Under the pieces are notes generated by a model. The model made no database searches. It had not been told where the DNA came from and saw nothing but the letters and a program-made list of their open reading frames with translations. Positions 18,156-26,348 of a DNA stretch of 64,000 bases are shown here, piece after piece (positions within the stretch are counted from its first letter, which is position 1; every line of letters starts with the position of its first letter). The stretch is from UPXZ01 sp964634605. GTDB taxonomy: Bacteria; Bacteroidota; Bacteroidia; Bacteroidales; Paludibacteraceae. Location: positions 124,001 through 188,000 of the forward strand of contig CAZWLJ010000001.1 in assembly GCA_964634605.1 (NCBI GenBank), read 5' to 3'. Position numbers and translations under genes: made by a program.

Positions 18156-19007
18156 ATGAATAATAAAATTAGCAAGAATAAAAACAAAGAAACCGGAATT
18201 ATCGTTCCCCGGTCATCAGGCAAAGGGGATAATATTCTCGGAAAAATCATTGCCCGAAAAAAAACTGAAATTGCTGCCTGTAAAGCAGAAAAATCAATTT
18301 TCGATCTTGAAAAAGAACTCTTTTTCAGCAGGAAATGTATATCTTTGAAAGATAGTTTGCTACATTCAGATTCAGGAATCATAGCCGAATTCAAACGGAA
18401 ATCGCCTTCTAAAGGGTGGATTCACAAAGAGGCTGAAGTGCTTGCAATTACTGAGAACTACTGTAAAGAAGGTGCTTCAGGTATTTCTATTCTGACTGAC
18501 GAACCGTTTTTCGGTGGAACACCGAAAGATTTGATTTCTGCCAGACCGCTGGTAAATTGCCCGATTTTACGAAAAGATTTCACGATTGATACATATCAGA
18601 TTTTCGAAGCCAAAGCAATCGGCGCAGATGTGATATTGTTGATTGCTTCAGCACTTTCAGTAAAAGAAACAACATATCTGGCAAAGCAGGCCAAAACATT
18701 AGGATTGGAAGTTTTGTTAGAAATACATGACAGGTATGAGTTAACACACATAAACGAATACATTGATTTTGTGGGAGTTAACAACAGGAATCTGAAAACT
18801 TTTGAGGTTGTAACCGATATTTCCAGAGAGTTGGCACGGTTCATACCACCTGAGTTCATCAAAATCAGTGAAAGCGGTATCTCCACACCGGAAACCATCA
18901 AAGATTTGCGCGAATACGGTTACCGGGGGTTTTTGATGGGAGAAATATTTATGAAAGAAGAAAATCCGGCCAAAAATCTTCGGGAGTTAATCCGGTCGAT
19001 AACTTAG
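18156..19007 (+). CDS. trpC: Indole-3-glycerol phosphate synthase
   Basis: A 283-residue TIM barrel with IIAEFKRKSPSKGW (catalytic Lys), PILRKDF, VLLEIHD, VGVNNRNL and ISESGI, the full set of IGPS motifs. It closes and decarboxylates CdRP to indole-glycerol phosphate. Normal IGPS begins at about the position of ILGKIIARK, residue 28 here. The Lys/Asn/Ser-rich leader before it has no alternative Met. In this operon trpC and trpF are separate genes, not the fused form of enterics. Confidence 0.96.
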   Translation: MNNKISKNKNKETGIIVPRSSGKGDNILGKIIARKKTEIAACKAEKSIFDLEKELFFSRKCISLKDSLLHSDSGIIAEFKRKSPSKGWIHKEAEVLAITENYCKEGASGISILTDEPFFGGTPKDLISARPLVNCPILRKDFTIDTYQIFEAKAIGADVILLIASALSVKETTYLAKQAKTLGLEVLLEIHDRYELTHINEYIDFVGVNNRNLKTFEVVTDISRELARFIPPEFIKISESGISTPETIKDLREYGYRGFLMGEIFMKEENPAKNLRELIRSIT

Positions 19008-19105
19008 CCAATAAGACGCTCAGTTTCTGCAGACAATTGTTTATTGCTCAGCCAGAATCTTTAGGTTTTAACCTCAATAAATTTATATTCAAAAAAGTAA
19101 GAAAT

Positions 19106-19777
19106 ATGATGCAAATCAAAATCTGCGGTCTTCGTGATTCTGAGAACATTCGTGAAATAGCAGCATTGAATCCGGATTATATGGGTTTCATTTTTTATCC
19201 GAATTCACCCCGGTTTGTAAGCAAACTGAATGCAGAATTGCTGGAAAACTTACCAAAATCGATTGTAAAAACAGGCGTGTTTGTTAATGAAAGCCTGGAA
19301 AATATACTGACTTACATTCACAGGTACAAGCTTGATGCCGTTCAGTTGCACGGCGCCGACAACAAAATGCTTTGCAGGGAAATAAAAGAAGAAGCTAACA
19401 CAATAGTAATCAAGGCTTTCTCGATAATGGCTTCGTACAATCTGAAAGTGACTAAAGAATATGAAGAAATTGCCGATTTATTTCTTTTCGACACAAAGAC
19501 TGACTTGCACGGCGGCTCGGGACAGAAATTTAACTGGAATATTTTGCATGAATATCATGGAAAAACCGATTTCATACTGAGCGGGGGGATAAATGCAGAC
19601 GATATTAAAGCAATACGGAAAATTCAAAATCCGAAAATGATTGGTGTAGATCTGAACAGCAGATTTGAAATCAGTCCCGGAATGAAAAATGTAGCATTGC
19701 TCCGGCAATTTATCGAAGAACTGAGAACACCGCTAAATCCTGAAACAGAAGAAATTGAACGTGAAAGTGAAGGGTAA
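19106..19777 (+). CDS. trpF: Phosphoribosylanthranilate isomerase
   Basis: About 223 residues from the ATG at 19106 (MMQIKICGLR). The open frame reaches back to a TTG at 19037, but the family start KICGL follows this ATG immediately. Motifs: GFIFYPNSPRFV, TGVFVN, VQLHG, LLSGGI-like FILSGGI and VDLNSRFE. It converts PRA to CdRP. Unlike most enzymes of the operon it has no N-terminal polar tail. Confidence 0.94.
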   Translation: MMQIKICGLRDSENIREIAALNPDYMGFIFYPNSPRFVSKLNAELLENLPKSIVKTGVFVNESLENILTYIHRYKLDAVQLHGADNKMLCREIKEEANTIVIKAFSIMASYNLKVTKEYEEIADLFLFDTKTDLHGGSGQKFNWNILHEYHGKTDFILSGGINADDIKAIRKIQNPKMIGVDLNSRFEISPGMKNVALLRQFIEELRTPLNPETEEIERESEG

Positions 19778-19796
19778 AATGTAAGAACAAATATTT

Positions 19797-20630
19797 ATGA
19801 TAAACAGTACACAAAAAGTCAATCAAGGCAATTCATCGCACCTGACAGAAAAACGGAAAGCAAACCGCATTTCCGGATTATTTCAGCAGAAAAGCAAAAA
19901 CATACTTTCTGTCTATTTCACAGCCGGTTTTCCGGAAATAGACGATACAATGCGAACGTTAATTGCTTTGCAAAAAAATGGTATTGATTTGGTAGAAATC
20001 GGTATCCCGTTTTCAGACCCGATGGCTGATGGTGTGGTAATTCAGCAAAGCAGCCACACTGCGATAAAAAACGGAATGAATATTCGCCAGCTTTTCAGCC
20101 AGCTTTCCGGAGTTCGAAATAAAATTCATATTCCACTCGTAATAATGGGATATCTGAACCCGGTTATGCAGTTTGGTTTTGAGAATTTCTGCCATGAATG
20201 TCAGCGTACCGGAGTGGATGGAATGATTATTCCCGATCTTCCGATGAGCGATTATCTGGCTGAATACAAACCGGTTGCAGATAAATTCGGACTGGATTTT
20301 ATCTTTCTCATCACTCCGGAAACCTCGGAACCACGCATCCGCCAAATCGACGACAACACCAATAGTTTTATTTATATGGTTTCTTCAGCTGCTGTTACAG
20401 GCACTCAAACTACATTCGAAAAACAAACCGATTATTTCAACCGGATTAATTCCATGAAACTGAAAAATCCCCGGCTGATTGGCTTCGGTGTATCAAACAA
20501 AACGACTAAAGATCTGGTTAATGAATACTCCTCGGGAGCTATCGTGGGAAGCGCATTTATAAAAGCAATCAACGAAACGAAAGATGTGGAAAAAGCAGTG
20601 GAATTGATGCTCAGCAGGCTTGAAAGCTAA
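19797..20630 (+). CDS. trpA: Tryptophan synthase alpha chain
   Basis: A 277-residue TIM barrel. LVEIGIPFSDPMADGVVIQ holds the catalytic Glu and the loop Asp, with VDGMIIPDLP and IGFGVSN for phosphate binding. It releases indole from indole-glycerol phosphate for TrpB. The conserved part begins near residue 28 (LFQQKSKNILSVYF). A polar 25-residue tail precedes it, with no later Met. It is the last gene of the operon, 19 bp after trpF. No T-tailed terminator was seen in the 175 bp that follow. Confidence 0.96.
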   Translation: MINSTQKVNQGNSSHLTEKRKANRISGLFQQKSKNILSVYFTAGFPEIDDTMRTLIALQKNGIDLVEIGIPFSDPMADGVVIQQSSHTAIKNGMNIRQLFSQLSGVRNKIHIPLVIMGYLNPVMQFGFENFCHECQRTGVDGMIIPDLPMSDYLAEYKPVADKFGLDFIFLITPETSEPRIRQIDDNTNSFIYMVSSAAVTGTQTTFEKQTDYFNRINSMKLKNPRLIGFGVSNKTTKDLVNEYSSGAIVGSAFIKAINETKDVEKAVELMLSRLES

Positions 20631-20698
20631 AATTTCACTTTAACAAATCAGTACTATCTTCATTTACAGAATTCAGTACTGACAAAACATTTTCCAAA

Positions 20699-20706
20699 TA
20701 TCTTTG
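20699..20706 (+). promoter_or_regulatory. Putative -7 element of the nitroreductase gene
   Basis: TATCTTTG lies 99 bp before the start codon, with no clear -33 partner. Just upstream, CAGTACT at 20648 and AGTACTG near 20675 form an inverted repeat without a T run, so it is not a terminator for trpA. Confidence 0.4.
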
Positions 20707-20805
20707 TTTACTTCGTATATGTGTCGGACTGTAAAACGGTTTGACACTTTTTTTGAAACAATTATTAAACTGAAGAAAAATAATACTACATTGAGTTAGG
20801 ACTAA

Positions 20806-21438
20806 ATGAACATGGACATAATAAATGCACTCAACTGGCGCTATGCCACCAAACGAATGACCGGGGAGAAAATATCCGGAGAAGATTTAGATACAATTAT
20901 CGAAGCGATTCGCTTATCACCTTCAGCCTACGGACTGCAACCCTTCAGAGTAACCGTAACTGACAATCAGGCACTGATAGATGAAATTTTTGAAAAATCC
21001 TGTCAGCAAATCGTTGTAAAGCAATGCTCGCACCTGCTAATTTTTAAATCCAGAAAAAAACTCGACGAAACGTATGTGGAAGGCTACCTTTCAGAACTTA
21101 AGAGGGTACGCAATGCCACTGATGAATACATTGACAGCTACCGGGAGAAAATCCGGAAAGTGATTGATAATCCGGCAATCAACAAATTCAGCTGGATGAT
21201 ACGTCAGACTTACATTGCTTTAGGTTTCGCGATGGTTGCAGCTGCCGAACTTGGAATTGACAGCACACCGATAGAAGGATTCAACACACAGGCTATGAAT
21301 GAGTTGCTGGGACTTAACACCGACAACGAAGAAGCCGTGGTGCTGCTCACCCTCGGATATCGTGATACAGATGAAGATCACCTGGCACGTCAACCGAAAA
21401 TCCGGAAACCGAAAAATGAATTGATTGATTTTCAGTAA
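20806..21438 (+). CDS. Nitroreductase family FMN oxidoreductase
   Basis: A 210-residue member of the NfsB-like nitroreductase superfamily. The N-terminal NWRYATKRM and SPSAYGLQPFR segments contact FMN, and the C-terminal VLLTLGYRDTDED is typical. These cytosolic flavoenzymes use NAD(P)H to reduce quinones or nitro compounds; the physiological substrate is unknown. It is monocistronic and ends against a bidirectional terminator. I cannot separate it further into subfamilies. Confidence 0.87.
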   Translation: MNMDIINALNWRYATKRMTGEKISGEDLDTIIEAIRLSPSAYGLQPFRVTVTDNQALIDEIFEKSCQQIVVKQCSHLLIFKSRKKLDETYVEGYLSELKRVRNATDEYIDSYREKIRKVIDNPAINKFSWMIRQTYIALGFAMVAAAELGIDSTPIEGFNTQAMNELLGLNTDNEEAVVLLTLGYRDTDEDHLARQPKIRKPKNELIDFQ

Positions 21439-21505
21439 AATACCGCATTATTTTTCATCGTAAACAGGCTATCGCTCGTTGAATCCGGTTAACTAAAGGA
21501 ACAAA

Positions 21506-21540
21506 AAAAGGAGTCACACATCATTGGTGACTCCTTTTGT
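21506..21540. terminator. Bidirectional terminator, nitroreductase / phosphate transporter
   Basis: A 12-bp perfect stem (AAAAGGAGTCAC / GTGACTCCTTTT) with a 9-nt loop lies between two convergent genes. Confidence 0.88.
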
Positions 21541-21560
21541 TTTGGATATGATATCAGTGA

Positions 21561-22595
21561 TTAAATCAGATGATGACCTAAAGTCCAGTAAACTATTGCC
21601 GCAATCAGCGCGCTTACGGGAATAGTCAGAATCCAGGCAACAAGCAACTTGCGGGTTACACCCCACCTGACAGCCGAAAGGCGTTTTACAGAACCTACAC
21701 CGATAATTGCTCCTGTAATGGTGTGAGTAGTACTTACCGGTATTTTTAAGATTTCTGTCAGGTACAGAGTGAGTGCTCCCGCAGTTTCGGCAACCACTCC
21801 CTCGAACGGAGTTACTTTAGTAATACGCGTTCCCATCGTTTTTACTATTTTCCAGCCACCTGACATGGTACCGAGCGAAATGGCTGTAAAACAGGCAAAT
21901 GCAACCCAGTTTGGTAAATCATTTATGGAATCAATACCGTAACCAATTTCAGGATGTTGAATGTGAGTGGCAATTAAAGCGGCTGCAATAATACCCATTA
22001 CCTTCTGTGAGTCGTTCAATCCGTGTCCGATACTGAACAGTGCAGATGAAACCAGCTGGAAATGTTTAAACCAGGAGTCGGCTTTATGCGGATTAGCTTT
22101 TCTGGCAGACCAGGTCAGAATTATAGTCAGAACCGTAGCAACCAGCATACCAATCAATGGTGCCAGAAAAATAAAGGAAGCTATCTTGACGATCACACTT
22201 ACTTTGATAACCGAAAAACTGGCCCACCGTGCAATAGCTGCACCTGCAAAACCTCCGATAAGAGTATGTGATGATGAAGAAGGAATACCGAGCCACCAGG
22301 TAAGAAGATTCCACATTATGGCAGAAACTAACCCTGAGAAAATAATCGGCAGAGTGATATATTCTGAAATTACTGTCTTTGATACTGTATCGGCAATACC
22401 AAATCCGCCAATGATGTATTTTGCAATAAAGAATGCTACAAAATTGAACATCGCAGCCCAGAGAACCGCCTGAAGAGGAGTAAGTACTTTGGTGGATACG
22501 ATGGTAGCAATGGAATTGGCGGCATCATGAAATCCGTTGATAAAGTCAAAAAGAAGCGCTAAAGTTATGATGATGATTAATAACGTCATAGTCAA
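21561..22595 (-). CDS. Inorganic phosphate transporter, PiT family
   Basis: A 344-residue membrane protein with about ten hydrophobic segments. The PiT family repeat occurs twice: FDFINGFHDAANSIAT near the N-terminus and VSTTHTITGAIIGVGSVKR near the C-terminus. PiT carriers import phosphate, often as a metal-phosphate complex, using the proton or sodium gradient. The DUF47 gene 60 bp upstream on the same strand is its usual partner. A near-perfect palindrome lies in the gap between them. Confidence 0.93.
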   Translation of the reverse strand: MTMTLLIIIITLALLFDFINGFHDAANSIATIVSTKVLTPLQAVLWAAMFNFVAFFIAKYIIGGFGIADTVSKTVISEYITLPIIFSGLVSAIMWNLLTWWLGIPSSSSHTLIGGFAGAAIARWASFSVIKVSVIVKIASFIFLAPLIGMLVATVLTIILTWSARKANPHKADSWFKHFQLVSSALFSIGHGLNDSQKVMGIIAAALIATHIQHPEIGYGIDSINDLPNWVAFACFTAISLGTMSGGWKIVKTMGTRITKVTPFEGVVAETAGALTLYLTEILKIPVSTTHTITGAIIGVGSVKRLSAVRWGVTRKLLVAWILTIPVSALIAAIVYWTLGHHLI

Positions 22596-22627
22596 ATATT
22601 TTTTTATAATAAAAGTGATGTTTCAGA

Positions 22628-22645
22628 TACAAAACTTGTTTTGTA
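22628..22645. repeat. 18-bp palindrome between the DUF47 and PiT genes
   Basis: TACAAAAC-TT-GTTTTGTA: eight perfect pairs around a two-base centre, without a T run. It may be an operator or an mRNA hairpin between two cotranscribed genes. Confidence 0.45.
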
Positions 22646-22655
22646 CAATCACTTA

Positions 22656-23303
22656 TTACGCGTATTTAACAATAATCGTTTTAATTATCTTCCCTACAGC
22701 TTCTGCGGCATCGGTTGATTTCTCAAGTTCGTACATGATTTCCTTCTGTTTGATCAGCTCAACTCCATCCTTTTGTTTTTCAAACAAGTCAATCAAAAAA
22801 TGTTCGTAAACATCATCAGCCTTATTCTCGATAACATGTAACTCGGAGCAGTACTGAGATACGTTCTTCCTGCTTTTTTTCAAAACATCGAGTTCACTTA
22901 CTGCTTTATCAATCCACTCGGCTGATTCCTGAATCAGATGTACCAACTCCAGGGCAGCTGATGGAATTTTTTTCGGATTGTAGAGGAAAATACGTTTTGC
23001 AGCACTGTTGATATAATCAGTCACATCGTCCATTCGGGTTGCCAAATGATGAATATCTTCCCGGTCAAAGGGAGTAATAAACGTAGAGTTCAATTCATCA
23101 AATATTTTGTTTGACAATGAATCGCCTTTACGTTCCTCTTCCTTAATCTTTCTATAGTATTCAGCAGCATTTTCATGGTTGCCTTTTTCTACAAATTCAG
23201 CCATTAAACCAGAGGCTGCTTTGATTACGTCTACAATTTCTTTCAAAAGGGGGAAAAATTTGGGTTCTTTCGGGGTGAACTTACTGAAAAATGTATTGTC
23301 CAT
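22656..23303 (-). CDS. DUF47 (PhoU-like) putative phosphate transport regulator
   Basis: A 215-residue, largely helical, charged protein of the DUF47/PhoU-like group. FDREDIHHLATRMDDVTDYI is the characteristic E/D-rich metal-binding helix. DUF47 genes are regularly paired with PiT transporters and are believed to control them. Here it lies directly upstream, likely in the same transcript. A -7 box (TATCTTTG) stands about 110 bp before the start. Confidence 0.9.
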   Translation of the reverse strand: MDNTFFSKFTPKEPKFFPLLKEIVDVIKAASGLMAEFVEKGNHENAAEYYRKIKEEERKGDSLSNKIFDELNSTFITPFDREDIHHLATRMDDVTDYINSAAKRIFLYNPKKIPSAALELVHLIQESAEWIDKAVSELDVLKKSRKNVSQYCSELHVIENKADDVYEHFLIDLFEKQKDGVELIKQKEIMYELEKSTDAAEAVGKIIKTIIVKYA

Positions 23304-23671
23304 TCAGGGGAGTAAATTAATTGTTTATATTCTCTTTAATTAAATCTAATTAACTATATATCAATTAGTTATATTACAGCTTTAACCTTTCTTACTTTTT
23401 AACAATATGATACAAAGATACTAAAAACATGAGTTAATTAAATATCTTACATAAAAAAAATAAAAAATATTTTTTAATTTCGATAACCATCAATCATTCA
23501 GATATTTAATTAGATTTTCAGGATTCAACTTTCTGAAAAGAAAAATTTCTGAAAGAATTCATTCGGTTATCAAATTCATTTTACAGAATTAACCCTATGG
23601 TATTTCTGCCTGATCTGAAAAAGTTTTGGCAAATTTTACTCAAAAATTTTTTTTAGGTATAGAAATTGTTA
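23304..23671. other. AT-rich divergent intergenic region
   Basis: No gene is seen. It holds the 5' leader and -7 box (23413-23420, minus strand) of the DUF47-PiT unit and, at its right end, the ferredoxin promoter region. The part at 23340-23380 has several short AT-rich inverted repeats without clear meaning. Confidence 0.5.
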
Positions 23672-23679
23672 TACATTTG
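23672..23679 (+). promoter_or_regulatory. -7 element of the ferredoxin gene
   Basis: TACATTTG followed by GCA, 37 bp before the ATG. No TTTG at the -33 position. Confidence 0.5.
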
Positions 23680-23715
23680 CACTACTAATTAGTACTAACA
23701 AAAATTCTTTAGAAA

Positions 23716-23883
23716 ATGGCTTACGTAATTAATGAAGATTGTATTGCTTGCGGCACTTGCATCAGCGAATGTCCGGTAGAGGCAATTTCAGAAGGTGACA
23801 TTTATGTTATCGATCCTGATATTTGTACAGACTGTGGTACTTGTGCCGACGTTTGTCCTTCAGAAGCAATTCATCCGGCGTAA
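23716..23883 (+). CDS. 2[4Fe-4S] ferredoxin
   Basis: A 55-residue clostridial-type ferredoxin, MAYVINEDCIACGTCISECP onward. It has two complete CxxCxxCxxxCP motifs (first Cys 9, second set from Cys 37), so it binds two cubane clusters. It is a low-potential electron carrier for anaerobic metabolism such as pyruvate:ferredoxin oxidoreductase. The gene is monocistronic, with its own promoter and a strong terminator. Confidence 0.96.
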   Translation: MAYVINEDCIACGTCISECPVEAISEGDIYVIDPDICTDCGTCADVCPSEAIHPA

Positions 23884-23901
23884 CAAAATACGCGAAAAAA
23901 C

Positions 23902-23939
23902 AAAAATCCTGTTCGCATCTTTCGAACAGGATTTTTTTT
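23902..23939. terminator. Bidirectional terminator, ferredoxin / wecB
   Basis: Stem AATCCTGTTCG / CGAACAGGATT with A and T runs on both sides. The T run overlaps the stop codon of the convergent wecB gene (23938-23940), an unusually tight fit. Confidence 0.88.
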
Positions 23940-25008
23940 ATAATTCCAGTATTTCTTTTGCTGCTATTTCAGCTGCTTGTCCGTTACCGTACAAATTGAC
24001 AGTGAAATCAGATTTCCTTTTATTGATTTGTTCATAAGCCAAAATAATTCGTTTTGAATCACTTCCTGCCAATATATTGAATCCATTCTCAATCAGTTCC
24101 ACCCATTCGGTTTGTTCGCGCATGGTAATGCAGTGTTTTCCGAAAAAGAAGGCTTCTTTCTGCACACCTCCGCTATCAGTAATAACTAATCTGCAGTTTT
24201 TCAGCAACATAATCATATCAAAGTATCCAACCGGGTCAATGATACAGAATTCTGGCGTAATATTTAATGTATTTAATATGGTTCGTGTACGCGGATGCAG
24301 GGGTACAACCACAGGAATTATTTGATTTATTGTGTTCAGACCGTGAATTATTCCAAGCAGATTCTCAGGCGAATCGGTGTTTTCCTGTCGATGAATCGTT
24401 GCCATGACAAATTCAGGCAGGTTCAGTTTATCCAGAATTGTTGATTTTTCTTCTGCTTTCTGAGCGTAAAAAAGAGCTGCATCCTGCATTACATCACCAT
24501 TCTTGATAATTTTAATGTCAAAATGGTCATACCCTTCATTTTTCAGATTCCAGACAGCTGTATCTGTCGGACAAAGCAATAAACCCGAAATACGGTCAGT
24601 CAGAATCCGGTTAATTTCTTCCGGCATTGCCATATTAAATGACCTAAGTCCGGCTTCAACGTGCACCACGGGTATATGAAGTTTTGACGCTGCCAATGCT
24701 CCGGCCAGCGTGGAATTGGTATCGCCGTAAACCAGCACAGCATCTGGTCTTTCGTCCAGCAGAATTTGTTCAATTCCTTCCAGCATCCGTCCGGTCATAG
24801 CTCCATGCCCGATTCCGTGTACTTCAAGGTTATAGGCTGGTTTCGATATTTCCATTTCCTGAAAAAACACATCTGACATGTTGGCATCGTAATGCTGACC
24901 TGTATGAATAATCTTTTCATCCACCCCAAGCAAGGCAAACTGACGACTTAAGGTGGCCGCTTTCACAAATTGCGGGCGGGCTCCGACTACGGTAATGATT
25001 CTTTTCAT
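23938..25008 (-). CDS. wecB: UDP-N-acetylglucosamine 2-epimerase (non-hydrolysing)
   Basis: A 356-residue epimerase: VGARPQFVKAA at the N-terminus, HTGQHYD, VYGDTNSTLAGALAA, HVEAGLRS and TDSGGVQKEAFFFGKHCITMRE are all present. It interconverts UDP-GlcNAc and UDP-ManNAc for surface polysaccharide synthesis. Its ATG overlaps the stop codon of the glycosyltransferase gene by 4 bp (ATGA at 25005-25008), so the two are translationally coupled. No further polysaccharide genes are adjacent. Confidence 0.95.
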   Translation of the reverse strand: MKRIITVVGARPQFVKAATLSRQFALLGVDEKIIHTGQHYDANMSDVFFQEMEISKPAYNLEVHGIGHGAMTGRMLEGIEQILLDERPDAVLVYGDTNSTLAGALAASKLHIPVVHVEAGLRSFNMAMPEEINRILTDRISGLLLCPTDTAVWNLKNEGYDHFDIKIIKNGDVMQDAALFYAQKAEEKSTILDKLNLPEFVMATIHRQENTDSPENLLGIIHGLNTINQIIPVVVPLHPRTRTILNTLNITPEFCIIDPVGYFDMIMLLKNCRLVITDSGGVQKEAFFFGKHCITMREQTEWVELIENGFNILAGSDSKRIILAYEQINKRKSDFTVNLYGNGQAAEIAAKEILEL

Positions 25009-26303
25009 AGAGTATTTAAAAGATTTGCCATTTCTCCTGTTAACGATTTGCGTGAGAAACGTTCGACAGAATGCGATTTTACAGTAAGTGAACCGGTTTT
25101 ATAGAGTTCATAATAAGTTAAAATTGTATTCTTCGTTGCTGTTTTATCGTCGAAATCTACTATTTTACCCGCATTTGTTTCCTGCAGCACCCTTGCAACT
25201 TCTCCGTCTGATGGTCCAACAGCCAGAATCGGTCTTTTTGAAGCCAGGTACTCAAAGAATTTCCCGGTCAGAATTCCTTTTGCGTTAGTAGAATGATTGA
25301 TTAACAGCAAAAGCAATTGTGATTGTTGTTGTTTCTCAATAGCCCCGGAATGAGAAAGATACTCTGTTTTTTCCAGGCTGCCGGTCAAACCGTTTTTGTC
25401 AATTTCCTGAAGTACAGAGAAGTCGGTTTTTCCTATCAGCTTTATTTTTAGGTCTGATCTGAAATTTTCATCTTTTTGGCAGATTTCACCCAGCACTTTC
25501 CAAAGTGTTATTGGATTCCGGGCAGCATTGAGTGTACCGATATGCGATAGCGAAAACATATTGTCAGTCTTCACATCGATTCCACTAACATCTTCTGAAT
25601 CATATCCGTTAGTAATCAGCTCTATTTTTTTATGCGGAAGAATGGAAAATTCATCTACCATATCGTTCGACACAACCACCACACAATCAGCCGATTGAAC
25701 AACCTTTCTTTCCAGTTTATGATGTATTCTGTCAGCTAAAAAAGTAAGATTTAATTCCCTGTAAAAATCTATATTGGTCCACGGATCTCTGAAATCAGCA
25801 ACCCATTTCACATTCGGAAGTATTTTTTTCAGTCTGAAACCAATCATATGCATTGAATGGGGAGGACCTGTGGTAACGATGGCATCTGCCGGATTTTCTT
25901 TCAGATATTCAGTGAGAAACTTCACCGAAGGTTTTATCCAGAAACGGCGTGGATCCGGAATCAGAAAATTTCCCCGAATCCAGATGGATAATTTATCCTT
26001 CCAGCCTGATTTTTTTTTCTCAGAAATGAATCCGGCATTAATTTTCTCTCCTTTTTTTCCGAAAAGATTACGATACACGTTGTATGGTTCCCAAATCGGT
26101 GTTTTTATTACGAGCACACCTTCGGGGATGTCTTTTTCAATTGAATAATCTTCAGAAGGATATTCGGCGTTTTCAGGTGCGTAAATAATTGGTTCCCATC
26201 CAAATTCACGAAAGTATTTAACAAATTTCAGCCATCTTTGCACACCGGCTCCTCCGCTTGGAGGCCAGTAATAGGTAATTATCAAAACTTTCTTTTTCAT
26301 CAA
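25005..26303 (-). CDS. Glycosyltransferase family 4 protein
   Basis: A 432-residue GT-B fold enzyme. The N-terminal ITYYWPPSGGAGVQRWLKFVKY is typical of group 1 / family 4 transferases. A second Rossmann domain holds FSLSHIGTLNAARNPITLWKVL and a KFFEYLASKRPILAVGP donor-binding stretch. It likely adds a sugar to a surface glycan; donor and acceptor are unknown. Coupling to wecB suggests that a UDP-ManNAc-derived sugar is involved, but this is an inference from position only. Confidence 0.88.
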   Translation of the reverse strand: MMKKKVLIITYYWPPSGGAGVQRWLKFVKYFREFGWEPIIYAPENAEYPSEDYSIEKDIPEGVLVIKTPIWEPYNVYRNLFGKKGEKINAGFISEKKKSGWKDKLSIWIRGNFLIPDPRRFWIKPSVKFLTEYLKENPADAIVTTGPPHSMHMIGFRLKKILPNVKWVADFRDPWTNIDFYRELNLTFLADRIHHKLERKVVQSADCVVVVSNDMVDEFSILPHKKIELITNGYDSEDVSGIDVKTDNMFSLSHIGTLNAARNPITLWKVLGEICQKDENFRSDLKIKLIGKTDFSVLQEIDKNGLTGSLEKTEYLSHSGAIEKQQQSQLLLLLINHSTNAKGILTGKFFEYLASKRPILAVGPSDGEVARVLQETNAGKIVDFDDKTATKNTILTYYELYKTGSLTVKSHSVERFSRKSLTGEMANLLNTL

Positions 26304-26348
26304 TGAAAGACTTTCATTACTGTGAAAACCGTTAATAAAACAGGTAAA

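Noticed and set aside
19037..19105. Upstream TTG extension of trpF
   Set aside because: The conserved domain begins right after the ATG at 19106, and the extension is not family-like.
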